A stretch of DNA of 64,000 bases, taken from contig CM037779.1 in NCBI GenBank assembly GCA_021229015.1, forward strand, positions 1,798,001 through 1,862,000, given 5' to 3'. This document shows, in pieces, positions 23,970 to 36,616 of the stretch (position 1 is the first letter of the stretch; every line of letters begins with the position of its first letter). The DNA comes from Solen grandis (taxonomy: Eukaryota; Mollusca; Bivalvia; Adapedonta; Solenidae). The translations under genes and the position numbers were made by a program. Below the pieces are notes generated by a model, which saw nothing but the letters and a program-made list of their open reading frames with translations, ran no database searches and was not told where the DNA came from.

Positions 23970-26900
23970 ATGTCAGGCCACAGCGAGCCAAAATCCCCTA
24001 AGCCTGGGCCTGGGTCACCAAAGCCATATGACTGTCTTCTGAAATTCCTGCTGGTTGGTGACAGTGATGTTGGAAAAGAAGAATTGCTCAATGGAATGGA
24101 AAATGGCTCCACAGAGTCGCCATACAGTGCATCAAGTTGTGGTATGTTGATAATTAACTATTTATCCGTAATGCCTAAACTGAGCCCCCTCTTAAATTAA
24201 ATTGTGAAATGCAACATAAATACAATACATAGAATATAAATTGTTTACATATCAATAATTTTTATCCAAATCATATTGATAACTCCGTAAGATTTTTTTT
24301 TTAAATGATTTTCACTCAAATTCTTTTAACACATTAGAAGTCTATATTCCATTTTTTTGGTACCAACACTGCCACCTAGATGACATCATGGCAGCTGCAA
24401 ATTGTAGTACACATGCGATTTCCATTTCCACAGTGCATGGAATTCCTGAGATACTTTTATTTTAAGTAATAATTTGAAAGTGAAAGGGCCATTCTGCATG
24501 GAAATCATTTGTATTAAAAAAAAACACACACACACACAAAAAGAATGGTGTGAGATAAAATTTGAAATATTTGTTTGAATCACATTTTCATATTAAAATC
24601 ATCTTAGTTAATTTACTGAAACATAGTTAAAAAAAAAAAATCAACAGTCGCATGCAGTTGTGATAAGACCTTTAGATAAGAGGAGTAACCACTGGTTACC
24701 AAAGACATATAGTGGTTACTTATGGACACCTATGTACAGAGTGCACCTATTGGGCCAACCGCTGCCATATATGAAAACCTTGCAAGACAACAAGAAGATC
24801 AAGAAAGGTTGCATAGTTTGTTCAGGGGCACAGTTAGGACTTCCAACAATATTTAAACATGATTCAGACTGATCAGTATATTATCAAATATTAACTTGAT
24901 TTAGTACATGTTTTTACCAGTGGATTTAATGTTCAGGATTTGAACAGGGCAAGGTGCAAGATACACTAACACATAGAGAAATGGTGTTGGAAGAGATTAA
25001 CCCTGTCCTCAAATTGGGGTTTGGCGATTTCCCCAATTTTATACCCTAAATTAAAATTAGACCTCTTGTGGATTTCCTGCTTGAATTTTTGTTTTTATTC
25101 AGTCAAGAAAGTTATATTTATGTAAAGGTGTTATTGGTTTTTCAGTTTGTTTAAAAAAAAAAAAAGCAGAGGTATTCACTACTATTGTCATCGCTCTGGT
25201 GTCATTTTCATTGGCATAATCGTGAAAAAACTTAACCTTGGCCATAACTTCTGAACTATTATTAGTATTAAACAGTTTGTTATCAAACTACTTGTTCACA
25301 ATCAGAAGGGCTGCATTCTAATCGAGGACCATAACTCTTAGGTCCATTTTGATTTAATTTATCTCCATCTTTAGTCTTTTAAAAAAAACAACTAACAAAT
25401 GAGCATTGGCTTTTGCATAGGGTGCTTTTCAAAGACTTGTAAATACTTAGCACCTAGGAAAGTCATGGAATTCCTTGTTCCCAAAGGGGTTTAAACATAC
25501 AACCTCTAGAATAGAGTTACTCCGGAGTTAAGAATATTTAGGAATTTTCCAGCTAATCTGGGGGTACAAACAAATTTTACAGTTACATCTTCAAATTGAG
25601 TAATTCTTTGTGAAATGTAGTGCACCCTGAAGCTATAAAGGTAAAAGTTTGTTTGTACCCACAGATTAGATGGGAAAATCCCATATTTGCCAGTTTCCTG
25701 ATAAGATTTATTGATTCCTTTGTTACACCCTTAAACCAGTTATCATATTGCCACAATATTTTGGCTATGATTATCTATATTGGAACTATAGGTCTGGAGT
25801 TAAGGTCCTTGACTAAATGAAAAATAAAAAGTATGAAAAGAATTTTTTTTAATAAAAACAATTTGGATGATTTTAATTTTAGACACTGATATTTATGTTC
25901 TAATTTTTATCTACAGGTATAGATTATAAGACAACAACCATCTTGTTAGATGGCAGGCGGGTAAAACTGCAGTTATGGTAAGTATATTCTTCAGTTATGT
26001 TTAGAATTCATTCAAAGTTCCAATCTTAATTCAAAACATAATAATATGAAAGGATAAAGACTTGTCATGAAAAGCAATGCAGTCATGTTGTTTTACCAAT
26101 TTAGAATTTTGCAAAATTGAAAAATGTAGTTTGATTTTTGGATATTTGTATGCACCTTTCCAGTTCTAAGCCCCGCCTTTACCTAGTGTAAAGGTTTATG
26201 TTCAATTCATGACAAGGTCAAATGCTCAGAAAAAGTATCACAATCAAAATAATGTGACAGTGTTCTTTTATTTGTGTTAACCAGGTCAACAGTTGACTAT
26301 CTACAATCCCTGTGTAGTTAAGTCAATTTTAACACATATATAAACACTGGATTAGTTCCATTCACTTTTGAGTTGAATTATGTAGAACAAGTTGTTTTCT
26401 AGTGAAAGATGAGAAGCGAAGCATGAATATTGAATAGGTAATTTTGTTGCCAGCAGAATTTTGTTGATACTAGATGAAATTTGATACTGATTTTTTTTCA
26501 TCTATTGTAATGTTTAGTAAACAAAGCTTATCTTTGATCAGACTTTTTTTCTAATTGTTGTTTCAAATAATTTTTATAAATATGGTGTTTTCTAAAATGA
26601 GTTATTGAGCAGTTCATTTAATGTCTCTCAGATGTATTTTTAGCTCACCTGAGCACAACGTGCTCAAGGTGAGCTTTTTGATGGCCCTTCGTCCGTCGTG
26701 CGTCGTCAACAATTTAACTTGTTAACACTCTATAGGCCATATTATAAGGCCAATCTTCATGAAACTTGGTCAGAATGTTTGTCTCCATGAAATCTTGGAC
26801 AAGTTCGAAATTGGGTCATGTGGGGTCAAAAAGTAGGTCACAAGGTCAAATTGTATAAAAACCTTGTTAACACTCTAGAGGCCACATTTTTGGCCTAATC

Positions 26901-29900
26901 TTCATGAAACTAGGTCAGAATGTTTTTCTCCATAAAATCTTGGACAAGTTCGAATTTTGGTCATGTGGGGTCAAAAAGTAGGTCACAAGGTCAATTCTTA
27001 GAAAAAAACTTATTAACACTCTAGAGGCCACAATTTTTGGCCCAATCTTCATGAAACAGGGTCAGAATGTTTGTCTCCATAAAATCTTGGACAAGTTTGA
27101 AATTGGGTCATGTGGGATCAAAAAGTAGGTCATGAGGTCAAATCTTATAAAAACCTTGTTAACACTCTAGAGGCCACATTTTTGGCCCAATCTTCATGAA
27201 ACTAGGTCAGAATGTTTTTCTCCATAAAATCTTGGACAAGTTCGAATTTTGGTCATGTGGGGTCAAAAAGTAGGTGAATATAAAAAATCCAACATATGTT
27301 TCAGGGCCATCATGGCCCTCTTGTTATTCGTAAATAAGTGTTTTAAGTCAATGTGCAAGGCAGAGTTTTAACAGATCTGAAGTTACCCTTTGATATATAC
27401 TATAGATAAAGAGACAAACTGTAAAATATTTGGGATTCATTTAGGCAATCTAAGGGTCAAAATAGGCAAATTTGTGCACCATGCCATGGATAACACTGGT
27501 TATATCAAGTCATTTAAACTTACCGTCAACCCACATGGGATGATATTTTTCCTTTTAATGAACATCAATTTGAATTTTATTGATTGTGTGTAAGAGCATG
27601 ACTCATTATTATGTTCAGATGTGAGACAGCACAGCTTGTGAATGTGTAACATTGTTTTTAAAAGCTAATGCTACAAACTTTTACCATCCTGTTTCCAGGG
27701 ACACTTCAGGACAAGGAAGGTTCTGTACCATCTTCAGATCATACTCACGAGGAGCTCAGGTCTGTACAATTCAAGCTCATCTTTTGTCTCCCCCCCACCC
27801 TCACTCTAATGATATGTATCAGTTTAAAACATCTCTGAATATTATCTATAGAATGTACATATTAAAGCTCTCAGGTCTGTACAATTCAGTCTCAATTTTG
27901 TTTCTCTCTCTCCCTCTTCAATGATATGTATCAGTTTTAAACATCTCTGTGAATTTCATTAAAAGAAAGTGCATATTAAAACCTTTTAAATGTTGGTAGA
28001 AATTTTTTCTAAACAACCCTTGTGACCGGTCCTGGTGGTTGAGTGATCAGAGTGTCTGTCACGAAATCAGGAGGACTTTGTTTCAGTCCCTGACTGGAGT
28101 GACTGCGATGTGCCAAAGTCATAAAAATGACTGGGTGTGACATCATGTCACTTGTCTATGGCTTGATACTGCATTGTGGCTGCACTGTCTCAGGTAGACA
28201 TAGTCTCCAAATAATTGAAATACTGTCGATGGGACATTAAGCTCAATAAACAAACAGAATACCCCTTATAAACTGATCATTGTGCTTCATTTACAGGGTA
28301 TTCTGCTGGTGTATGACATCACAAACAAGTGGTCTTTTGATGGGATAGACAGATGGATCAAAGAAATAGATGAGGTGTGTTCCTGTCTCCAAGGCTTGAT
28401 AAAAATTTGCTTGTTTTTTCTATATCTGTCCCTGACAGGGTAATGAAATCTAGAATATCTTGACGGTATAATTTTCAGTCATGAAGAAAACTTGGATATT
28501 TTCACTTAATGTGTGCTATCATGGCATGAAATAATCATTGACAACCTTTTATCATAAAATAATGAAATGTCCATTATACACCAGATTATGTGAAATGATA
28601 ATGATAATGTTAACCGTCCCTGGTGGCCAAGTGGTAAGACCGTCTGACTCAGGGGCGGGAGGTTGAAGGTTCGATCCCTGGCTGCAGCAAACCAAAGTCA
28701 TTAAAAAAATGGTACTTGTAATGTCCCCTTGCTTGGCACTCAGCATATAAGGGTAGTTCCAAGGCAGGTTGGCCTGGTGTCAGAATAATGTGACTGGGTG
28801 TGGTATCATGCCACTTGTCTACGGTGTGATACTGTAGTGTGGCAGCACTATATCTGTCTCAAGCAGACATAGTCTCAAAATGACCAAAATGTTAAACCCA
28901 ACAAACAAACTTATTCTGTTTTGTTGAAGTTGAACTGTGCTTATTTCCCAGGATGCCACAGTCTATAGTCGTTGTTCAGGCCCATATTGTTTCTTGTCAT
29001 CTTTTCTGTTATTAGATGTTTTAATGACATTTTCCTGCTTAATGACGGCTCTCTAGGGACTCCTTGACATATAGATACAGAAATTTTGAAATGTAGACAT
29101 TTCAGCAGACAAAACAGGTAGTTTTGTGAATCAGGGAAAATTTGTTTAATCTTAGCTCACCTTAAAATTTAATGCAGTGTATTTAAAAATGCATCTATAG
29201 ACTCAATATTTTCTCTCAGCAAAGTTTTTTTGAGTGGCCAGAATGTCTACCTGTATACATGTTTATAAAATTAATTCAAAGACTTATTTCTTATATTTGA
29301 CATTAGCCCAAAATTAATTGTAGTTTGAGCTTTATGCAGAAGTTATTTGAAGTTCTGTTTTCATTTCAGCATGCCCCAGGAGTTCCAAAGATTCTGGTTG
29401 GTAACAGACTGCACCTGGCCTATAAACGTCAAGTGAGTGAGGGTGAAGCTGAAGCCTATGCCATTAAGAATGAGATGGCATTCTTTGAGGTCAGCCCTCT
29501 GTGTGATTTCAATGTGACGGAATCCTTTGCTGAACTTTCCCGTGTGGCCATTAAGAGAAATGGGATGAGTCGTTCTTGGGGTGGATATAAAGGTAAGAGT
29601 TATTTCTGTTTATGGATACACATGTATATGTGTCCAAAGGAAAAATTTCTTAAAAATTAAAATTTTTTTTAAGCTAATATTTTATTTCTGTTTTTGGTAC
29701 CTTTGGTAGAAAGTTGCAATATAATGCTCAGACAGAAATTGCTTTGAAGATGCTATTATTTTGAACTGGGTTTTATTTGTATAGGCTATAAGAGCTGAAA
29801 ATCATAAAACAATAAATTTCTTGAGATAAAAAAATGCTTTTGAAGCCATGCATATTTAAGAAAGTAAATAATTATGTCCTATAAAAATTCATATTATATT

Positions 29901-30219
29901 TGTTCTTATTTAATGTATTGACTGCTGTACAGGTGCATATATTTTATTTATTTATTTTTACTTTTTTTCAGTGCTGAGTTTACAGGAGCTTGCCTGCAGA
30001 ACAATAGTGTCCAGTACGACTATTTATGGCATTGAACAGTTGCCTCTGCCACAAACACTTAAAAATCATCTCAAATCTTACGCTCTCACCAATAAAACTC
30101 GTGCCAGGATGTTAAGCTTTATTCATAGAGACTCCAAGGACAAACACAAAAAGACTAAGTATCTCAACCCTACAGATTCTCCCCCAGCTCACTGCAGAAA
30201 GAGTTGTGTAATTAGCTAG
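23970..30219 (+). CDS. RAB40: RAB40-type small GTPase with SOCS box, six exons
   Basis: Rab-like GTPase that acts as substrate receptor of a Cullin5-Elongin B/C ubiquitin ligase (family knowledge). Exons: 23970-24141, 25917-25977, 27699-27759, 28297-28374, 29370-29592, 29972-30219. The total is 843 nt and 280 residues; human RAB40C has 281. Visible motifs are the P-loop region [14 protein letters not shown], the switch-I stretch [13 protein letters not shown], the family-specific WDTSGQGRF in place of [16 protein letters not shown], and LVGNRLHLA in the G4 position. The SOCS box begins near residue 199 ([15 protein letters not shown], then [13 protein letters not shown]). The protein ends in CVIS, a CaaX box for lipid attachment, as human RAB40 proteins end in CKIS. 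The start codon is chosen because the next residues align with the short human N-terminus. A single invertebrate RAB40 stands for the vertebrate A/B/C set. Confidence 0.95.
24174..24846. mobile_element. DNA-type element, first copy, in RAB40 intron 1
   Basis: Nonautonomous element of about 670 bases with ends CCTAAACTGAGCCCCC and GGGGCACAGTTAGGAC, an imperfect inverted repeat. It is collinear with the interrupted copy at 50327-51846 but lacks the retrotransposon, so it records the empty site. No coding capacity was seen. Confidence 0.6.
26641..27325 (+). mobile_element. TAGCTCAC...GGCCCTCTTGTT element in RAB40 intron 2
   Basis: The left end has GAGCACAACGTGCTC and the right end TCAGGGCCATCATGGCCC then TCTTGTT. 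Four internal units contain AACACTCTAGAGGCCACA and CATGAAACTTGGTCAGAATG or close variants. It is a different internal unit family from the 165-bp copies, with the same ends. Confidence 0.7.
27755..27985 (+). repeat. 115-bp tandem duplication over the RAB40 exon 3 donor
   Basis: CTCAGGTCTGTACAATTCA occurs at 27755 (the exon 3 end and donor) and again 115 bases later at 27870. The sequence after each copy (AATGATATGTATCAGTTT, AAACATCTCTG) also matches. The second copy keeps a complete donor-like CAG/GTCTGT. Confidence 0.7.
28022..28257 (+). mobile_element. tRNA-derived SINE, worn copy (RAB40 intron 3)
   Basis: A tRNA-like head (CTGGTGGTTGAGTGATCAGA as A-box region, GTTTCAGTCCCTGACTGG as B-box region) and the tail TAAGCTCAATAAACAAACAG. 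The middle lacks the GGTTGGCCTGGTGTC stretch of the longer copies. Confidence 0.6.
28613..28912 (+). mobile_element. tRNA-derived SINE (RAB40 intron 4)
   Basis: Head with GTGGCCAAGTGGTAAGACCG (A box) and GGTTCGATCCC (B box, 28668-28678). Body with GGTTGGCCTGGTGTCAG and TGTGGTATCATGCCAC, and tail AACCCAACAAACAAAC. These are the internal RNA polymerase III promoter and tail of a SINE, not a functional tRNA gene: no acceptor stem pairs. Confidence 0.75.
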
Positions 30220-33200
30220 TACACATTTGGAATATCTCTGCTTCTGTGGGTAAATGCTGGAGCATTCCAACCAATAATCTCATTATTTGGAATATCTCAG
30301 ACATTATGGTGCAGAAAGAGTGTGACCCCATTTTGGATATGAAATGGATTTAGTAGGATGTTTGTATGACCAGAATGTGCTATATCTAATGTAGGACTTC
30401 AACCAGCTTCTTTGATTAGTAAAACAAAAGTAGAAATATCTCAGTATATTTCTTATTGTATGGTAGATGATGTTTATCATTAAAGAAATGAATGATCAAT
30501 ATTTTATATTTCAGTGCTATTCAATATACACATTTTTATCAGGGATGTTTATAAGGATTTGTGTTAGAATTTTTTGAGTCATATTTATTTTTGTCTTCAT
30601 TCAGTAGCATGAAAATGTCTATCTACTTATTTTATGATTCTGATGAAATGTAAGACTTATAAAAGTATAATGCTAATGTATAAACTGAATATTCAATATA
30701 TACAATACATGTATATAAAGATATTTTATATTAAATGTAAAACATAAGAAGTCTTAAAAATGTATCATTTAAACTGGTTTAATCAAAAACTGTTGGTAAT
30801 ATCAGGAAATATTTTTATTACTTAGTTTGGGTGAAGTTATAGATTGTGTAAGGTGAATATGTAAGTGATCAAATCATGCATATATTTGTCCAGGGAATGT
30901 GTAAACTGGAGGTTTTACCTCAGAATGTGTAAAGCAAATCATCTGTCTCATTTTGTAAATATTCTCATGTTTCATTGGTTGTTAAAGTTACATCAGATTT
31001 TGTATAAAATGAACATTATAAATGGTTATATCTTTTATAATTCAGTGCTTCTGCACTAGTCTTATATACTTCCTTGTATACTCATAACACGACAGACCTT
31101 GGCAAGGTTTAAAGTTCACATTGCTAAAATGAAAGATTTTGGGTTTTACACAAAGATAAAATCTGTTTTCCCAATCCCAACTAATGACAAGGAAGAGATT
31201 TTTTGCCAGCTCATTTTATAGAAAATGGACTTAATTTATATGTTATAATTAAAAGTTAGGCTGTTAGTTTGAATTCTTGCAGGAATATACAGATTTTCGT
31301 GCCAGTGTTTATTGTTGTAAATTATTTATAGGTCCGGTTGTTCATTAAAATCCATGTGTTCCATGTCTTTTCATGGTCAGTTATCCTCACAATTGTACTC
31401 TAATTTGTATTTCCAGTCATGAAAGCTTTTGGTCATATACAGAAGCAAAGATAAACTACCTTTTCTTAAAATGATTTATTCATGAATGGCTTAAATCTTT
31501 AGTACTTGTACTTGGATAAATCATGATTTTCTCATCTTGGCATCTTTTGGGTTTTTTCTAAATACCATCTGAAAAATTGACTTAAAAAGTACATGGAGCT
31601 AGTTATTTCAATATCCATATTTGCAGTAATTTAAATTTGTAATGTAAATCAAACATAGAATTATTTCTTTGAGGGTAAGTCCTTAAAAACATTTCAAATC
31701 TACCAAATCCGTTTCCCATATTTTTTGCAATGAATAAATATCCTTTAATAGCATATGAATTCCATATTGTCATTCAGAATTTGAACTAATTGTTCAGTGT
31801 ATTTTAATAGTAAACATACCTCTGTAATGATCAATATAGGACCCTGTAGTAACATATCTTCCAAGTTTTGTCGGTAAGTCTTAAAAATCAAGAGTTCCAT
31901 CCCTTGTTATTCCAAGCCTTTATATTTCTGGGCTCAGTAAGCATAGAAGTACAAAATGTTATCTCAGATTGAACTATGCTGTTCTAGAGAAGAAAGGCAT
32001 GATGAATATAGCCAGGCCAATCCTGTTGATTTCTATACTGGGTATTTACTCATACATCTAAAGCTTTACTGAAACAAGTAAATTATTTTCCTGCTGTTTG
32101 ATCTCATTTCCACATCTTATTTACCAACTCAAGTTACAAAAAAAAAAAATCTTATGTCAAAGAAAAAATATTTCTAAAGATTTACAGAGTTGCAGCTACT
32201 TATATGAACATGTTTTTTTCTTTAAAGAATTTAAAGTGCACTTTAAGGAATACATTTTACTTCTAATCAGTTTGAAACTTAAGTAATGGTAGTGCTTTCT
32301 AGTTCTAATGGCTACTTCATAATTGTATAGACAAATTTCAATGAGTAATGGTTAAAGTTGAAAATGTAGTGCTGATAAAAGAAAGAATTTTATTTTAGAA
32401 TATATATATATGCCAATGTTTTTACATTATAGTGCTTTTTCAGTTTGTTTTAGAGAATTTTTGTGTTAGCACCAGAATATTTGATTCTGAGTTCAGTTTA
32501 CTCATAGATACTCTGCTTCTATCCAATATGTTGAGGTTTTATTCTATAAACACATATCATTTAATATCTAATCAGGCTGTAACATTATAGCTGCCACACC
32601 AGATTTGCTGAGGACTACAAACACATGTATTTCTTTTATATCTCTTAAATACTGATTTTAGAAAGGAAGGAGATAGAGGTTGAAGCAAAACTGCTTGTGG
32701 GTAATTATTTTGGAAAATATTAAGATGTCCAAATATTTTCCTAGCATTAAGGATCATCTGCTTCTTATCAAATAAGTGTATGACTTTCATACCCTTTTGA
32801 GTGTTATGGTACATATGATAACCCATGTGTTGAGATTTGTTTATTTTCAATATGTGTATAATTTTAGTGGTCACCTTGATATGATCAGTTCGCCAAGAAA
32901 AAAAAAAGATTTGATGCAATTCGCAGCAGCATTTTAATGGATTGTAATGAAACTTTGTGTACATTATCTTGGAGAAGAGTAGATGTATATGTCATTTTAA
33001 AGGTACTGGAAAGATATTGCAGATTTACAGGGCCACTGGTGTATTGATTATTTTGCAACAATTTAGGGTTATTAATCACTGTCATTGATTGGTCTATTCA
33101 TCCTGTAAAATGAATCTCATGATCTCATTGGTAGCTTTCATTTTCTTCATTTTAATTTCAAATTGAATCCTAGTTTTAAAAATTAAAGGATTATGTGTGT

Positions 33201-34140
33201 TATTCTTTTCTTTTGAATATATACAGCCATACTTTTTTTTATTTATGAGAATTTAATGATTTTCTGTTATTTTATTCAATATCTACATAAAATGTCTTTT
33301 CAGCTAATCTTCAGCAGTATTTTATTCAGTCTTTTGCTCCTAAATACTATGAACTGTTAAACATAGAATTCATGTTTGTTTGACATGCATTAATTATGGT
33401 TATCCCCTGACAGGATATTGATATTACAGGGCATATTAAGACAATAGTAGCTAGATTGATTTATAATTACTCAACATCAAGTTTAAAATATCTTGAAAAT
33501 AATGTGAGTAATCTTACTAAATGGTTTAAATCCGTCATTTTTAGACATGACTAACACATACTTGTAAATGTACTTTCCTATTGTTTCCCTTTGTGTAGGA
33601 GTCATGTCACAAGTTTGGCACTGAAATATGATCCCATTCAATCTATGATATTGGTTTACAATTCAGAAACTTAATTATCCATGAGTTATTTAGGTTAATA
33701 TTTCTTTAGGTGCTTTAAAACAATGGATTGTATGAAATGCTCAATAAAAATAGAGTGAAGGTATCGCTGGGAGTACTGAACACTGTTTAAGCTATCAGGG
33801 AAAATGAGTACAAGTGACCTGTTCAAATTCAGACCAGTTGATATTTTGCAGGACTGATTATGTTTTGCATAGTTTACTACTCATCAAATACATGGAGCTG
33901 AATGGATACTGCAAGTCCTTTAAAACATTTTCTAACTGAAGTCTGACCTGTTATTTAAATGGTCTAAGAATATTTGAATTTGTGCGTTTTCGTGGGAAAG
34001 GATTAAACAGGAAATGTTTACTTCAGCTCGTTTCCTGCCTGTAAGACCCATATAATTTATCTGTATATAAGGAACAACTGTATATACTGTTTGTTGTTTT
34101 GTGGTATTGTTCATTTAGCCTTTGAATGGCAAAATAAAAT
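30220..34140 (+). other. Probable long 3' UTR of RAB40 and flank
   Basis: AT-rich sequence without a convincing coding region or a repeat I can name follows the RAB40 stop. A canonical AATAAA lies at 34133-34138 near the end of this block. The extent of the UTR is a guess: it could end much earlier at a variant signal. Confidence 0.3.
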
Positions 34141-34149
34141 TTAAAAGCT

Positions 34150-36025
34150 TTATTTTATTGTATTATTTTATTTCCCATTTAAAATGGTCATCTGTCACAC
34201 ACATAATATGGCTCTTCTATTAGAATACATGTGTGATTTCATAAGACAGACCAAAAATGTTCACCATATTTTGTAAGTATATAGGGTGTAACATCTAAGC
34301 CTTTAGATTCAAATTCATTGTAACAATTTTTAAATGAATATGCAATCTGCTAAACTTTGAATTGAAGACATTGAAAGGTTTCAATAACTATGCAGCTACA
34401 AAGTTAGTTATTGCATAAAATTTGGTAGTTTAGTTTAACTTATATATTTTACTTCATTTAGGAAACAAGTCTTTACAACTTATACTAATACCTCTGTCTT
34501 GTCTATGTCTGTTAATCATTTGAATCAAAAGTGTAATGCAGTAGAAAACCTTGATATTCTTCAATTGGAGAAGCTCAAGGTTAATGACGTAACAGAAAAT
34601 CTCCATATTTTGCAAAAGAATTCCGGTAAAAAAGGCAAAGCAAACTTTAAAATATCTAGGTTTTATGTTTAAAAAAAAATTGAATTAATACCTGGCAATA
34701 AACACCCTTGAATAGAACCTTAGTGACATCGCTTTGCTAAACCTGTAAGAAAAATTATGGTGTGGGTCCCATGGTATCATACCTGTCAGTAGATGCGAAG
34801 GTTGTGGATTTGAACCCTGTAAGGGACAAAGGATTTGCCATGACCTTGCCAGATGCAGGGTGCTGGTCCAACCCAGAAACCAATGAGAGGGATTAGTTAA
34901 AATTGTTTCCTGCTTGATGCTAAAATGAATAAGTTGAAGCTAGACAAAACATGCTTATGATTGTATATTTAGGTCATTTCAGCAGGTTTTTTGTAATGGA
35001 CATATTTTTCTAAATTTTTCACATAAGTACTTAGAATATAATTAAAATATATATGAATTAAAAAAAGGTGGTCACCATGCTGGTTTTAGATATTCAGCTT
35101 ATGGTAAAACACAACTGTTTGCTAAAATTTGTTGAAAAAAAATCAAAGTATTAAAAAATTTGCATTCTAAATAATGTAATAACATATCAAAATCATATTT
35201 TATGAATATTTTATCATAATTTGTAACTTATAATGAGTCTTATAAGTTACAGGTTAAAATACTGTCAAACATGCATAGAAAATACACTACAAGCAAAATA
35301 AGCTATTGTGTCTGGACTAAAATATATACAAAAAACTACCCAAAAGCTATGAAATTTAATGCATATTTTTCTTGATGAAAAAAAACAAACAACTATGGAC
35401 GGCTTTCACCTCATTTATTTTTTAATGAAAACAGATTTTTTTATTGAAATTTTCACCAAATTTGCATTAAAAAATCGTAACTTTTTGGACCTTCAACATT
35501 TAGCAAACATACTTTAAATCACCTTTTTAACACAAGAATCTTAAAATGTGGGGTTTCCTTTAATAATTTACTTGTGTATTATAGAGTCCCTGAGTTTACA
35601 AAACTTGTTAATGGGGACTGGGGTCTCATATAGAACTATAGAGACTTAATCATCTCATTTCAAGTTGGAAGTGGTACACTATGAGGTACATTGTGACTTG
35701 GTATACAAATTTCTGAATCAGTTGCTTATGTATTGACAAACATAAAGTAAAACTAGTACTGTGCTGAGCGAAAATCACGTATAGCGAATATTATACAGCA
35801 CCGCATCAGTTTGACAGTTTGTCAATATAGCATCCACTCTCAAAAGACTTATTTTTTTCTCCAGACATCAAATGGTTGTTGGTTGGAAGTTGCAATGGAT
35901 TCAATAGTAAAACAGGACTCAAATGCGTAACAGGTGGAGATTCCAAGAAGCGAAATATAGGTGAAGGTTTTATCTAGTTTACGAATAACGATTCGCCCTA
36001 CTTACCATTCGCCGCAAGTAATACT
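34150..36025. other. AT-rich intergenic sequence; possible FBXL15 noncoding first exon
   Basis: No coding region is seen. A donor-like ATATAG/GTGAAG near 35959 could end the noncoding first exon that the 40611 acceptor requires. This is a guess from position only. Confidence 0.25.
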
Positions 36026-36349
36026 ATGGACAGGAATTTAACATTTCTCGAACCCATTTTTACTTTACCCAGTATCATTTTGATTGTAATAATAATATCG
36101 AAAATGTGTACACTAAAGAATTATATAATAAAACAAAGTTTCAATTCATATTTTTTGTCAAACGATTTTAAAATAATTTGGTTGCCTTCTTTGGATTTGA
36201 GAAGAGTTGGGATTCAAGGGATGATAAGTCTCCGATATATAAGATATTCTGGAGGAAATTTGGGTTGGTTTACTGGACACATTTTTCTTGATTGCCATTT
36301 AAACCGTATGAGACAAAGGAAAAATCTCTATATAGTAACTGTACAGTAG
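36026..36349 (+). CDS. Unassigned 107-codon ORF with a membrane-like segment
   Basis: It starts MDRNLTFLEPIFTLPSIILI, and residues 15-27 are strongly hydrophobic. The second half contains GGNLGWFTGHIFLDCHLNRM. It is long for this AT-rich background, but no family was recognised and no splice partner was seen. It lies between RAB40 and the CRE-rich array. A chance ORF is quite possible. Confidence 0.2.
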   Translation: MDRNLTFLEPIFTLPSIILIVIIISKMCTLKNYIIKQSFNSYFLSNDFKIIWLPSLDLRRVGIQGMISLRYIRYSGGNLGWFTGHIFLDCHLNRMRQRKNLYIVTVQ

Positions 36350-36616
36350 CATAAGGGATCATTTATTCAGATGTCTGGCTTTGCAAGTACCAGAATACAG
36401 GTTGTTTTGTTTCTTTAGTACACACTAACTGGCAGGTGGTAAAGAGTGAATGTAGCTCTGATTTTTTTTTTTTTTTTACATATCAAATACAATTGAAGAG
36501 TCTGGATGATGCATCATATATATATTATATATATTTTTAAGATTTAGACAAAAAAAATTTAAAAAATGTATGAAAAAGGAACACAGTTTTTGCACAAGAT
36601 GAGATAAGGGTGGTAA

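Noticed and set aside
28620..28690. Candidate tRNA gene with A and B boxes
   Set aside because: The boxes belong to a SINE head; no acceptor stem pairs, and the same body and tail follow at other sites.
32572..32964. 130-codon minus-strand ORF in the RAB40 3' flank
   Set aside because: No conserved motif or splice partner; an ORF of this length is plausible by chance here.
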